A stretch of 64,000 nucleotides of DNA, from assembly GCF_008124625.1 (NCBI RefSeq), contig NZ_VNHM01000002.1, positions 62,001 through 126,000 on the forward strand. Reading direction: 5' to 3'. Source of the stretch: Desulfallas thermosapovorans DSM 6562 (GTDB lineage Bacteria; Bacillota; Desulfotomaculia; Desulfotomaculales; Desulfallaceae). Below the pieces are notes generated by a model. It was not told the origin of the DNA. It did no database searches and saw only the letters and a list, made by a program, of their open reading frames with translations. A program made the position numbers and the translations under genes. Of the stretch, positions 9,710-18,254 are shown piece by piece (the first letter of the stretch is position 1; each line of letters begins with the position of its first letter).

Positions 9710-10651
9710 TTGACATGGTTGGAAATTGCAGTTACTGCCCCCGCTGAGTTGGTGGAGGTAGTGGCTAATGTTTTTAATGAAATTGGTTCGGGCGGGGTTG
9801 TTATAGAAGACCCCGCTTTAATTGTAGAACTTGTGACCAAAGGTAACGCTGAAACGGTGTCCCCTGCCCTGGAGTTGCCGCAAGGCGGGCAAACTACGGT
9901 GAAGGGGTATTTTTGTTGTGATTGCTCCCTGCCGGAACGGCTGGAGAGTTTATCCCGCAGGCTTACTAATTTGCCCGTGCGCTGGCGTACCAGGGAGGTT
10001 AGGGAGCAGGATTGGGCCACTGCCTGGCAGAAGTATTATAAACCGCTGCGGGTGGGTAAAAATATTGTAGTGAAGCCCTATTGGGAGGATTACTGCGCCC
10101 GGGTGGGGGAAATCATCATTGAACTGGACCCCGGTATGGCCTTTGGCTGCGGCACTCACGCCACCACCGCCATGTGCCTGGTTTTGCTTGAAGAATTTGC
10201 ACCGGGCTGCGCGGTGGTCTACGATGTGGGTACGGGATCAGGTATACTGGCCGTGGCGGCGGCACTGCTGGGTGCCCGGCAGGTGAGCGCTGTGGATATC
10301 GATGAAACAGCGGTGCGGGCGGCCCGGGAGAATGCCCGGCGCAATGGTGTGGCTGACCGGGTGTCGGTGGCCAGGGGCAACCTGTTGGATGACCTGGCGG
10401 CCGGGCAGGCCGATTTGGTAGTGGCCAACATCATTGCCGATGTCATTATCAGCCTGGCCCCGGCTGCGGCGGCGGCGCTCAAGCCCGGAGGCAGGTTAAT
10501 TGCTTCGGGGATCATCAATGAACGGGCCCGTGAAGTGCGCCGGGCGCTGGTCGCTGCCGGTCTTGAGCCCGTAAAAGAACTGACCGAAGGCGAATGGGTG
10601 GCCGTGGTTTACCGCAGCGGTGGCAATACCACCTCCGGTGCCGGGCATTGA
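9710..10651 (+). CDS. prmA: Ribosomal protein L11 methyltransferase PrmA
   Basis: SAM-dependent methyltransferase that trimethylates ribosomal protein L11. The SAM-binding motif VVYDVGTGSGILAVAA is in the middle, preceded by the family signature DPGMAFGCGTHATT; VVANIIADV is motif IV. 313 aa. Start is TTG 9710 or TTG 9704: the G run at 9695-9701 is better spaced from 9710, and no ATG is available. The last codons (GNTTSGAGH) fall in a repeat shared with the end of ybeY. It follows dnaJ, as in many Firmicutes. Confidence 0.95.
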   Translation: MTWLEIAVTAPAELVEVVANVFNEIGSGGVVIEDPALIVELVTKGNAETVSPALELPQGGQTTVKGYFCCDCSLPERLESLSRRLTNLPVRWRTREVREQDWATAWQKYYKPLRVGKNIVVKPYWEDYCARVGEIIIELDPGMAFGCGTHATTAMCLVLLEEFAPGCAVVYDVGTGSGILAVAAALLGARQVSAVDIDETAVRAARENARRNGVADRVSVARGNLLDDLAAGQADLVVANIIADVIISLAPAAAAALKPGGRLIASGIINERAREVRRALVAAGLEPVKELTEGEWVAVVYRSGGNTTSGAGH

Positions 10652-10730
10652 AAGGTTGAAAGTCTGAAAGAAATTCTTTCTTGGCGTCTTGTGCCCGGGA
10701 AAGGCATGCATATAAAGTTGAAAGGTTATA
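10622..10730 (+). repeat. Dispersed repeat, copy A (prmA 3' end and downstream)
   Basis: Same block order as at 26064-26168: Gly/Thr/Thr codons, GGTGCCGGG, stop, TTGAAAGTCTG, GGAAAGGCATGC, TTGAAAGGTT. Both copies supply the C-terminal residues of unrelated genes. Confidence 0.65.
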
Positions 10731-10826
10731 GTTGACAGGTTAACCGCGGACCTTAATGTATTTGTGCTGTTCTACAGCTGTGTTGGAATTAAATAAAGGT
10801 TAACCGTGGCAAGGTTGTGATAAATT

Positions 10827-11576
10827 ATGCCCAGGTTTTTTGTAACACCGGATCAAGTGCAGGGCAATAGCATCATCGTCACCGGGCCTGAAGCCCATCA
10901 TATCAAAAGGGTATTAAGGCTGGGGCCGGGGGATATAATTACTTTACTGGACGGGCGGGGTAATTTATATGAGAGCCGCATCGAATCCGTAGCGGGTGGG
11001 AGTGTAAACTGCCTGGTACTCCGCCGGGGACAGGCCGGCGGCGAACCCCCCCTGCGGGTGGTACTGGTGCAAGGATTGGCCAAGGGCGACCGGATGGATA
11101 CTGTCATTCAAAAGGGTACAGAACTGGGCGCGGCGGCTTTCTGGCCAGTATTCTGCAAGCGCAGTGTGGTGCGCCTGGATGACTCTAAAAAAGCAGTCCG
11201 CATGGAACGCTGGCAGCGCATTGCTGTCGGGGCTGCCCAACAATGCCGCCGGGCACTGGTGCCCGGGGTGGCCGAGCCGTTGGAGTGGTCTTGTGCCCTG
11301 GATAATATACCACCGGGTGCGCTGGTGCTGATTCCCTGGGAAGAGGAATGCGGCCTGACTTTAAAAGAGGTATTGCGCAGCCGGCCCAGGCCGGATGAGG
11401 TATATGTTTTGATTGGCCCCGAGGGCGGTCTGGAACAACAGGAAGTGGAAGCAGCCCGCCGGCGGGGGGGCATTCCCGTCACCCTGGGGCCGCGCATACT
11501 GCGCACCGAAACGGCCGGACCCGCCGCCTTGGCCATGATATTATATCACTGGGGTGATTTGGGGGGTAATCCTTGA
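10827..11576 (+). CDS. rsmE: 16S rRNA (uracil-1498-N3) methyltransferase RsmE
   Basis: Methylates U1498 of 16S rRNA. 249 aa with an N-terminal PUA-like domain (EAHHIKRVLRLGPGD) and a C-terminal SPOUT knot whose SAM-binding motifs IGPEGGLEQQE and LGPRILRTETAGPAAL are intact. ATG 10827. Its stop (11574-11576) is one base from the mtaB start, so the two are translationally linked. Confidence 0.95.
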   Translation: MPRFFVTPDQVQGNSIIVTGPEAHHIKRVLRLGPGDIITLLDGRGNLYESRIESVAGGSVNCLVLRRGQAGGEPPLRVVLVQGLAKGDRMDTVIQKGTELGAAAFWPVFCKRSVVRLDDSKKAVRMERWQRIAVGAAQQCRRALVPGVAEPLEWSCALDNIPPGALVLIPWEEECGLTLKEVLRSRPRPDEVYVLIGPEGGLEQQEVEAARRRGGIPVTLGPRILRTETAGPAALAMILYHWGDLGGNP

Positions 11577-11577
11577 C

Positions 11578-12942
11578 ATGGCGGAAAAGAAGGTGGCCCT
11601 GACTACCCTGGGCTGCAAGGTAAACCAGTATGAATCGGCGGCCCTGGAGGAATTATTCCGGCGGCGGGGGTACCAGGTGGTGGACTTTGACAGCCCGGCG
11701 GATGTTTACATAATCAATACCTGCACTGTGACCCACCTGGGCGACCGCAAGTCCAGACAGTTAATCCGGCGGGCCGGCCGAACCAACCCCGGGGCGGTAG
11801 TGGCGGTAACGGGTTGCTACGCCCAAACAGCTCCCGATGAGGTGCTGGAATTGGAGGGGGTCGATGTGGTGGTGGGGGCCGGGCGCCGGGCTGATATTGT
11901 GGACCTGGTGGAAAGCGCATCCAAAGGGCGTAAGGTAAAGGCGGTTGAGGATATTGCCGGGTGCCGGGAGTTCGAGGAACTGCCCGGCGAGTCTCACCAG
12001 GGCCGGGTAAGGGCTTACTTAAAAATTCAGGAGGGCTGCGAAAACTACTGCTCATATTGTATTATCCCCTATGCCCGGGGCCCCCTGCGCAGCCGGGCGC
12101 CGGAAAGTGTCCAGGCCGGAGTGCGCAGTCTGGTGAAACATGGCTTTAAGGAAGTGGTGCTTACCGGTATACATACCGGTGCCTATGGCCGGGGGACCGG
12201 CGGTGGTGTCGATTTAGTGCAATTGCTGGCCTCGCTGGCTAACGTGCCGGGTCTTGCCAGGCTGCGACTCAGTTCCCTGGAGCCAAACGATATTACGCCG
12301 GAATTATTGGACCTCGTGGCTTCCGGGCCGCCCTTTTGCCAGCATCTGCACATACCTTTGCAAAGCGGGGACGATTATATATTAAAGAAAATGAGGCGCC
12401 GTTATGACACCGGCTTTTTCCGTAGATTGCTGGCCCAGGTGCGTGATAAATTACCCGAAGTGGGTATCACCACCGATATTATGGTGGGCTTTCCCGGTGA
12501 AGAGGATGAACATTTCCGGCGGAGTTGTGCATTTGTTAAAGAAATGCAGTTTTCAGCGTTGCATGTGTTTAAATATTCACCCCGCCGGGGCACGCCTGCA
12601 GCGAACTTTCCCGGTCAGGTGGACCCCCGGGTCAAGGAGGAACGCAGCCGGGAATTAATTAATATCGGCCATGCACTGGCCCGCTCCTTTGCGGCCCGGT
12701 ATCTGGGTAAAACGGTGCCGGTGCTGGTGGAACAAGCCGTGCCCGGTTTCACAGCCCGTGAACACGCCGGGCCGTTATTGGACCGAACGGCGGGTGAACA
12801 CCGGGAAATATATGAAGGGTTGACTGAAAATTATGTGCGGGTTTTCTTTCCGGCCGGGGAAGAGTGGCGGGGACAACTGGCGGATATAAAGGTAACCGCA
12901 ATCAGTGGCACCGGGCTTAAGGGGAGAATAATTTATAAATAA
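11578..12942 (+). CDS. mtaB: tRNA t6A37 methylthiotransferase MtaB
   Basis: Radical SAM enzyme that converts t6A37 of tRNA to ms2t6A. The N-terminal UPF0004 domain holds three cluster cysteines (TLGCKVNQYES near residue 13, NTCTVT, VTGCYAQ). The radical SAM motif is CENYCSYC and a TRAM domain ends the protein. 454 aa; the motif spacing and TLGCKVNQ favour MtaB over MiaB or RimO. ATG 11578 is preferred over an upstream in-frame ATG inside rsmE because GGGGGGT precedes it and relatives start with MxxKKVAxxTLGCK. Confidence 0.93.
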   Translation: MAEKKVALTTLGCKVNQYESAALEELFRRRGYQVVDFDSPADVYIINTCTVTHLGDRKSRQLIRRAGRTNPGAVVAVTGCYAQTAPDEVLELEGVDVVVGAGRRADIVDLVESASKGRKVKAVEDIAGCREFEELPGESHQGRVRAYLKIQEGCENYCSYCIIPYARGPLRSRAPESVQAGVRSLVKHGFKEVVLTGIHTGAYGRGTGGGVDLVQLLASLANVPGLARLRLSSLEPNDITPELLDLVASGPPFCQHLHIPLQSGDDYILKKMRRRYDTGFFRRLLAQVRDKLPEVGITTDIMVGFPGEEDEHFRRSCAFVKEMQFSALHVFKYSPRRGTPAANFPGQVDPRVKEERSRELINIGHALARSFAARYLGKTVPVLVEQAVPGFTAREHAGPLLDRTAGEHREIYEGLTENYVRVFFPAGEEWRGQLADIKVTAISGTGLKGRIIYK

Positions 12943-13040
12943 GGTATAAATAAGGCAGGATTTAGAGATGCCGTGTTGAAATGTAATAACAAGTCTTAAG
13001 TCGCCGTGATGCTTCTTTTTTAGGGAGGAGGTGGAAGAAG

Positions 13041-13385
13041 GTGCAGGAATGTATTTTCTGTAAGATAATAAACAGGGAAATTCCGGCTGATATTGTGTAC
13101 GAGGACGACTGCATACTGGCGTTCAAGGACATTCAACCTGCCGCTCCTACCCACCTTTTGTTTATACCTAAAAAACATATTCCCACGTTTTTTGATCTAC
13201 AGCCCGAGGATAGCCATATTCTGGGTAAACTGCAATTAGCCGCCGCTAGCGTGGCCAAAGACATGGGACTTACCGAGCGGGGATTTAGGCTTGTTTCCAA
13301 CTGCATGAAGGATGCCGGTCAGCTGGTTTGGCATATTCATTATCATTTTTTGGCCGGCAGGACCCTTCAATGGCCGCCCGGGTAA
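13041..13385 (+). CDS. Histidine triad (HIT) family protein, HINT type
   Basis: Purine nucleotide phosphoramidase/hydrolase of the HINT branch. 114 aa. Begins CIFCKIINREIPADIVYED and carries the catalytic triad as HIHYHF near the C terminus, followed by LAGR. GTG 13041 is nine bases after GGAGGAGG. It stands alone between mtaB and the rpsU promoter. Physiological substrate not deducible. Confidence 0.93.
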   Translation: MQECIFCKIINREIPADIVYEDDCILAFKDIQPAAPTHLLFIPKKHIPTFFDLQPEDSHILGKLQLAAASVAKDMGLTERGFRLVSNCMKDAGQLVWHIHYHFLAGRTLQWPPG

Positions 13386-13414
13386 TTGACTACCCTAAAG
13401 GCATAATGTATAAT
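13386..13414 (+). promoter_or_regulatory. sigma-A promoter for rpsU
   Basis: TTGACT (13386-13391), 17-base spacer, TATAAT (13409-13414), beginning at the stop codon of the HIT gene; rpsU starts about 90 bases downstream. Confidence 0.85.
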
Positions 13415-13505
13415 GTTACGGTGTGGTAATTTTTATTTGGAGGTTGTATTTCAGCTTGATTTTAGTGCAAGTTTTACGGTTTAAGCGGAGGGGAGGGAAG
13501 AGTCA

Positions 13506-13697
13506 GTGGCAGAAGTCAGAGTAGGCAAAAATGAAACCCTGGACAGTGCCCTCCGGCGTTTTAAACGCACCTGTCAAAAGGCAGGGGTTCTCGCTGAAGC
13601 CAGAAAACACGAACATTACGAAAAGCCCAGCGTAAAAAGAAAGAAAAAGTCTGAAGCTGCTCGCAAGCGCAAGGCTAGATTTTCCAGATCGTTTTAA
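13506..13697 (+). CDS. rpsU: Small ribosomal subunit protein bS21
   Basis: 30S ribosomal protein S21, 63 aa. Recognised by [20 protein letters not shown] and the very basic C-terminal half ([17 protein letters not shown]). GTG 13506 is the start, after a G-rich leader (GGAGGGGAGGG). It has its own promoter upstream and a strong hairpin downstream, so it is probably monocistronic. Confidence 0.97.
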   Translation: MAEVRVGKNETLDSALRRFKRTCQKAGVLAEARKHEHYEKPSVKRKKKSEAARKRKARFSRSF

Positions 13698-13745
13698 TTG
13701 AATATAATTAAAGACCTTTGCGCGGTCTTGAACAACAAAGGGATG

Positions 13746-13773
13746 TGCCCGGTGCTAACAGCGCCGGGCATTT
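13746..13773 (+). terminator. rho-independent terminator after rpsU
   Basis: TGCCCGGTGC / GCGCCGGGCA stem (13746-13755 and 13761-13770, one G-U pair), five-base loop, then TTTAAAAT. A second small hairpin, AAGACC/GGTCTT, lies just after the rpsU stop. Confidence 0.75.
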
Positions 13774-13873
13774 AAAATACCCGCGCATATAAAGGACAAT
13801 TGCATAAAATACGTATGACACCTGGCTTTTAGGGGTCCCATTCATTTTAATTAAGAAACGGGGGGTTTTTAAC

Positions 13874-14371
13874 GTGTCTCCGGAACTGGTTCCGTGGCTG
13901 GCGGTCTTGTCTTTATTGCTGGGCTTTTTGGCGCTGGTACTGGAAGTGTTTACCGCGGGTTTCGGGGTGGCCGGTCTGGCCGGAATTATCTTCATTGGCT
14001 GGGGTGTAATGCTGCTTAGTGTTGATGGTACCATTACCCTCAAAGCATTGGTGGTGGCCCTGGCGGTTGGTATACTGGTATTTGTGGCGGGCATTAAAGT
14101 AATGTCCAAATTTAATTTATGGCAGTGGTTTACTTTGGGTAACAGGCAGCGCAAAGAAGAGGGATACAGTGTGTCCAGACAGGAATTGGCGCGTTTTGCC
14201 GGTCAGGAAGGTGTTACCTTAACTCCGCTGCGCCCGTCCGGTGCCGCCCGGGTAAACGGGGAGCGCCTGGATGTGGTAAGTGAAGGGGGATTTATTCCGG
14301 CCGGGGCCAAGATAAAGGTGGTGCGTGTGGAAGGTATTCGTATCGTGGTGCGTTTGTGGGATCAATCATGA
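13874..14371 (+). CDS. NfeD-like membrane protein
   Basis: Partner of flotillin-like proteins in membrane microdomains. 165 aa with three hydrophobic helices (about residues 5-30, 32-52 and 58-78) and a C-terminal OB-fold domain (GQEGVTLTPLRPSGAARVNG) typical of NfeD. It is the short form without the N-terminal ClpP-like protease domain. GTG 13874 follows GGGGGG. floA is 132 bases downstream, the common nfeD-floA arrangement. Confidence 0.9.
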   Translation: MSPELVPWLAVLSLLLGFLALVLEVFTAGFGVAGLAGIIFIGWGVMLLSVDGTITLKALVVALAVGILVFVAGIKVMSKFNLWQWFTLGNRQRKEEGYSVSRQELARFAGQEGVTLTPLRPSGAARVNGERLDVVSEGGFIPAGAKIKVVRVEGIRIVVRLWDQS

Positions 14372-14503
14372 TTATATCAGTTCCCGACTGCCGGGGCCGC
14401 CGCCTGTGGCGGTTATGGAAAAAGTTTGGCGGGTAAAAATATACTATACGATAAACTCCCTGGCATAGGTATGTATGAATAATTAGTTTAGAGGAGGTAT
14501 TTA

Positions 14504-15508
14504 ATGTTTGCCGGTATTACTTTTTTAATTCTTGTGGTACTTATTATACTGGCGGTGGTGGTTTTATTCAGTTTTATTCCGGTGGGGCTGTGGATTTCCG
14601 CTTTGGCGGCCGGTGTGCGGGTGGGCATTGTCACCCTGATCGGGATGCGCTTGCGCCGGGTACCCCCGGCCGGTATAGTTAACCCGCTGATTAAGGCTTA
14701 CAAGGCCGGTCTGGATATAACGGTGGACCAGTTGGAAGCCCATTATCTGGCCGGCGGCAATGTGGACCGGGTGGTTGATGCACTGATCGCTTCGGAGCGG
14801 GCTAATATCAATTTGCTCTTTGAACGGGCCGCCGCCATTGACCTGGCGGGACGCAATGTGTTGGAAGCCGTGCAGATGAGTGTCAACCCCAAGGTTATCC
14901 AGACTCCCCTGGTATCGGCGGTGGCCAAGGACGGCATTGAAGTAAAGGTAATGGCCAGGGTGACGGTACGGGCCAATATCGACCGGCTGGTGGGCGGTGC
15001 CGGTGAGGAAACCGTTTTGGCCCGGGTGGGCGAAGGGGTGGTATCCACCGTGGGTTCCATGGAAAACCACAAAGAAGTGCTGGAAAACCCCGATTCTATT
15101 TCCCGTACGGTGCTGGAAAAAGGGCTTGATTCCGGTACTGCCTTTGAAATACTGTCCATTGACATAGCCGATGTTGATGTGGGCCGGAACATTGGTGCCA
15201 CACTGCAAATGGATCAGGCCGAGGCGGATAAAAACATCGCCCAGGCCAAAGCTGAAGAACGGCGTGCCATGGCCGTGGCCCGGGAGCAGGAAATGAGGGC
15301 TGCCGTGGAAGAAATGCGAGCTAAAGTGGTGGAGGCCGAGGCCGAGGTGCCCAGGGCTTTGGCTGATGCGCTGCGGCAGGGTAATTTGGGAGTTATGGAT
15401 TACTATAATATGCAGAATATACTGGCTGACACCGGTATGCGGCAAAATATATCCAAAATGGGCACGGGTGAAGATAAGGAAGAAGGGAACGGCTACCTTT
15501 CCAAATAG
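14504..15508 (+). CDS. floA: Flotillin-like protein FloA
   Basis: Scaffold of lipid microdomains, 334 aa. An N-terminal membrane hairpin (residues 3-45) is followed by an SPFH domain and a C-terminal helical region rich in Ala/Glu ([20 protein letters not shown]), which drives oligomerisation. The segment [20 protein letters not shown] is characteristic of FloA/YqfA. ATG 14504 follows GAGGAGGT. Pairs functionally with the NfeD protein upstream. Confidence 0.95.
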   Translation: MFAGITFLILVVLIILAVVVLFSFIPVGLWISALAAGVRVGIVTLIGMRLRRVPPAGIVNPLIKAYKAGLDITVDQLEAHYLAGGNVDRVVDALIASERANINLLFERAAAIDLAGRNVLEAVQMSVNPKVIQTPLVSAVAKDGIEVKVMARVTVRANIDRLVGGAGEETVLARVGEGVVSTVGSMENHKEVLENPDSISRTVLEKGLDSGTAFEILSIDIADVDVGRNIGATLQMDQAEADKNIAQAKAEERRAMAVAREQEMRAAVEEMRAKVVEAEAEVPRALADALRQGNLGVMDYYNMQNILADTGMRQNISKMGTGEDKEEGNGYLSK

Positions 15509-15558
15509 CGTTTGGAAATTGCCAGCATAATACCAAAGAAAATGGGGGGCATATAGCC

Positions 15559-16173
15559 GTGAGCACTACAATCATTATACTGATAATAGCATATCTTATA
15601 ATGAGCAGAATCATGGGCAAAAACAGAGGTAACCTACCCCGAAGGCCTGGCCGCCCGCCCCGGGGGGATATTGAACATACCGCTTCGGGCGACGCAATTT
15701 GTAGAAATGAGGGTGGTCCACTGCCCGGCCCATGGGATGCCCGCAGCGAGGACGGCCTCCTGCCCGGCCCATGGGATGCCCGCGGCGAGGACGGCCCTCT
15801 GCCCGGCCCATGGGATACCCGCGGCGAGGACGGCCCTCTACCCGGCCCGTGGAACAGGCCCCCCCGCAGCGGAAACGTTCCGTCGCCCGACAGCCCGTGG
15901 GAATGGGAAAGGCCGGTGGAATTGGAGGAACCGGTCTTTAACCGGAGGCAGCAACCTGCGGCAGCAGAAACAATAAAGGATACCGGTCCTGTTGACGATA
16001 CCGTTACCACCATACCACAAAAACCCACGGCAAACCGAATGTGGCGGCGTGCCGGTAATCCGCTGGCTACTGCAATACACAGCAAAAGAACCATTTTGGG
16101 GAGCATGATCCTCGGCGAAGTGCTAAACTCCCGTGGCGGTAGAAATAGACGCCATCGCGGTCTATTTCGATAA
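15559..16173 (+). CDS. Membrane-anchored protein with 13-residue tandem repeats, unknown function
   Basis: Not recognised. 204 aa: one N-terminal transmembrane helix (residues 3-17), a basic segment, then three and a half copies of a Pro/Trp/Asp-rich unit of the form LPGPWDARGEDGP (about residues 55-98), a second low-complexity stretch, and a compact C-terminal motif RTILGSMILGEVLNS followed by a basic end. The hydrophobic N terminus and ordered C-terminal motif make this frame more plausible than two other open frames across the repeat. GTG 15559 follows a GGGGGG run. It lies 50 bases after floA and may be co-transcribed with it. Confidence 0.65.
   Translation: MSTTIIILIIAYLIMSRIMGKNRGNLPRRPGRPPRGDIEHTASGDAICRNEGGPLPGPWDARSEDGLLPGPWDARGEDGPLPGPWDTRGEDGPLPGPWNRPPRSGNVPSPDSPWEWERPVELEEPVFNRRQQPAAAETIKDTGPVDDTVTTIPQKPTANRMWRRAGNPLATAIHSKRTILGSMILGEVLNSRGGRNRRHRGLFR
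15721..15854 (+). repeat. 39-bp tandem repeat, 3.4 copies
   Basis: Units at 15721-15759, 15760-15798 and 15799-15837 plus a partial copy to 15854, nearly identical and in frame (39 = 3 x 13). All three plus-strand frames stay open across it. Likely length-variable by slippage or recombination. Confidence 0.95.
16142..16168. terminator. Hairpin between convergent genes
   Basis: Perfect 9-bp arms GAAATAGAC / GTCTATTTC with a nine-base loop at the 3' end of the repeat-protein gene, eight bases from the end of the convergent CoA-transferase gene. No T tract on either side, so termination is uncertain. Confidence 0.4.
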
Positions 16174-16180
16174 AGAGAAT

Positions 16181-16993
16181 TCACTTGATTATTTTCTTGA
16201 TAAAATAACCTTCGGGATCAATTTCATCACGTACCAGCCTGATTTCCTCCCGGGAAGGCGGCTCAAACTGGTAAACATTGTCGTCAACCAGCAGATCAAA
16301 ACCGGTATTTTCCTGCACGCTTTGCACAGTTTCCCCGGGCATGGTGGCTAAAAGTTTCATGCGCCTTGTTTCATTATCAAACCCCAACACTGCCCGGGTG
16401 GTAATCACCCGGTATGGCCCCTTGCCCACCAGCCCGGCTCTTTTACGCGCACCGGGGCTGCCGTCCAAAAAGCCCGGGCTGGTCAAATAGCTCAACTTTT
16501 CCTTAAAACGTCTCTTCTCGTGCACCATGATGATAATAGTTCGCTCGCAGGAAGCGGCCATATCACTGGCACCGCCGCTGCCTGGCAAGCGTACTTTGGG
16601 GCTTTGGTAAAGCGCCGGGAAATCTCCGATCATGGTGGAGTTTAGATTGCCATAAACATCTATTTCAGCACCGCCGATAAAACCATAATCGCAAAAACCA
16701 CGCTGAGCCAGTTCAAAGGCTGAATTGAGCCCCTGCAAATACATGGCTTTGCTGGTGGTTCGTGAATCACCCACTGAAAGAGGCAGCCCCCTGGTCAAGC
16801 GCGGCCCCACCGCCCCGGCTTCAAACACCGGTATGATGCCCGGGGCATGGGTAAGCTGGGCCAGGGTTATGGCCACCATCGGCAGCCCGGTACCTGCAAA
16901 CACCACCTTGTTATTTTCCAGTAGGCGGGCTCCCGCCACAACGATCATTTCTTGGGGAGAAAAATCATCGGCATAAGTGTCAAGAATTTCCAT
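16181..16993 (-). CDS. CoA-transferase family I, subunit B (glutaconate CoA-transferase-like)
   Basis: Beta subunit of a heterodimeric CoA-transferase; by family it transfers CoA between acyl-CoA and a carboxylic acid via an enzyme glutamyl-CoA intermediate. 270 aa. VFEAGAVGP near residue 60 fits the catalytic glutamate region of GctB-type subunits; GFIGGAEIDVYGNLN and LPGSGGASDMA are family signatures. ATG 16993 is seven bases after GGGAGGTG; a GTG at 17002 overlaps the stop of the A subunit. Co-transcribed with it. Substrate is not deducible; short or aromatic acids are possible. Confidence 0.9.
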   Translation of the reverse strand: MEILDTYADDFSPQEMIVVAGARLLENNKVVFAGTGLPMVAITLAQLTHAPGIIPVFEAGAVGPRLTRGLPLSVGDSRTTSKAMYLQGLNSAFELAQRGFCDYGFIGGAEIDVYGNLNSTMIGDFPALYQSPKVRLPGSGGASDMAASCERTIIIMVHEKRRFKEKLSYLTSPGFLDGSPGARKRAGLVGKGPYRVITTRAVLGFDNETRRMKLLATMPGETVQSVQENTGFDLLVDDNVYQFEPPSREEIRLVRDEIDPEGYFIKKIIK

Positions 16994-16998
16994 GTTGT

Positions 16999-18069
16999 TC
17001 ACCTCCCGCTGCTTAGTTGTCTGTGGAGCATGGCCGGAGATTTTGCATTTGCGCCGTTATCCGATCGTGATACGCTGTGGATAAGGCGAAAGTCCCTAAT
17101 TTCAATTTGTTGAATGTGCTGCAGTTGTTTATAAGGTATCTTACTGAGAAATTCTGCTGTATTTTTAACCTCATAAATGTAGTGTGTATAATAATTTTCC
17201 AGTGGCTTTCGGTCACCTTTACGAAAGGCTTCTCCCGCTGCCTGCAGCTCTTTGATGTGTCTTTCGTCAAAATAATAATGACTATGACAGTTGCCGGGGT
17301 AAGCGCCGAAGGGTACTTCCACCACCGCGTCCACGGCAAAGAATGGTATATTCACCCGGTTGGGATCATTGATAATTCTTTCATGGTCCACTATCCGTTC
17401 GCAGGTTAATATGGTATAACCTGCAGCCATGGCTATCTCAGGACAAGTGAACAGCGGCCCTTTAATTTTACAGTTGCCGTAAATATCGGCTTCCTGTACG
17501 TGTATTACGGCCACATGGGGGTGTGCGGCGGGCAGTAAGGCTACCGGGTCGCCGGTGAAGGGACATTCCATTATTTTGGAACGGTTGGCCTGCATCACAT
17601 CACTGCCCAGCGGGCTACGGCAGGGGATAAAGGGGATACCCATGGCACCGGCTTTAAACCGGGCCGACATATTAAAATTGCTCCAATCTTCCAATTCTAC
17701 TTTACCGCTTTCGGCCAAATAACGAAACAGCGGTGATATGCCGAAAGATTCGTGAGCCCAATAGGCAAATTCCAACCGCTTAATTGAACACCGGGTTGGG
17801 TCAAGGGCCATGGCACCGGCCAGGTATTCCACGGCCAGCCCGGCGGATTGAAAAGAGAGGGTTAAATCTTTTTTCCCCTGTCTGATTATTTCATGAATTG
17901 CGGCTACGGGTTGACGGCTATTTACAAAACCGGCAATGCCAATGTTATAGCCGTCTTTGACAAAGATATCGATGGCCTCGGCCAATTCCATACGCTTGTC
18001 CCTTTTGGATTTATCCTTGTTGACAAGGATTTCCCTGGCTTCATCCGGCGTAAATCCAGTCCAGTACAT
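16999..18069 (-). CDS. CoA-transferase family I, subunit A (glutaconate CoA-transferase-like)
   Basis: Alpha subunit of the same enzyme, 356 aa. Shows the CoA-transferase fold with GFVNSRQPVAAIHEIIRQG, DWSNFNMSARFKAGAMG and HVQEADIYGNCKIKG. ATG 18069 follows CGGAGGATTTT; the open frame continues upstream through the promoter, but that part (VVQHNNSQTTED) is not family sequence. First gene of a two-gene minus-strand operon with its own promoter and an operator-like palindrome. Confidence 0.9.
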   Translation of the reverse strand: MYWTGFTPDEAREILVNKDKSKRDKRMELAEAIDIFVKDGYNIGIAGFVNSRQPVAAIHEIIRQGKKDLTLSFQSAGLAVEYLAGAMALDPTRCSIKRLEFAYWAHESFGISPLFRYLAESGKVELEDWSNFNMSARFKAGAMGIPFIPCRSPLGSDVMQANRSKIMECPFTGDPVALLPAAHPHVAVIHVQEADIYGNCKIKGPLFTCPEIAMAAGYTILTCERIVDHERIINDPNRVNIPFFAVDAVVEVPFGAYPGNCHSHYYFDERHIKELQAAGEAFRKGDRKPLENYYTHYIYEVKNTAEFLSKIPYKQLQHIQQIEIRDFRLIHSVSRSDNGANAKSPAMLHRQLSSGR

Positions 18070-18091
18070 AAAATCCTCCGTTGTTTGTGAA

Positions 18092-18115
18092 TTGTTATGT
18101 TGCACAACAATTATA
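18092..18115 (-). promoter_or_regulatory. -10 box and operator-like palindrome before the CoA-transferase genes
   Basis: On the minus strand TATAAT (18115-18110) is followed at once by TTGTTGTG-CAA-CATAACAA (18110-18092), an inverted repeat with one mismatch. No convincing -35 is visible, which would fit an activated or regulated promoter. The regulator is not in the window. Confidence 0.5.
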
Positions 18116-18164
18116 TCATAATGACTGAGTAGATTATTTTGAAAATAATAAAAATACAAAATAC

Positions 18165-18200
18165 ACGGCAATAAACCCTTGTTACAGGGTTTATTGCCGT
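18165..18200 (-). terminator. Terminator of the selD-yedF transcript
   Basis: Perfect 14-bp stem (ACGGCAATAAACCC with its complement) and eight-base loop, followed on the minus strand by T-rich sequence. It separates yedF from the CoA-transferase promoter. Confidence 0.85.
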
Positions 18201-18254
18201 TTCGGTGGGATATATTGCTTAAATAACCTTGAACAATATCGCTTTGCCCCGGTG

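Noticed and set aside
14564-15445. 293-aa minus-strand open frame
   Set aside because: Fully antisense to floA, His/Gly-rich composition typical of a shadow frame, no motif or ribosome site.
15721-15854. CRISPR array
   Set aside because: Units are contiguous 39-bp in-frame tandem repeats without spacers, inside a coding sequence.
15393-16184. 263-aa minus-strand open frame
   Set aside because: Antisense to the repeat-protein gene; open only because the 39-bp repeat has no stops in several frames.
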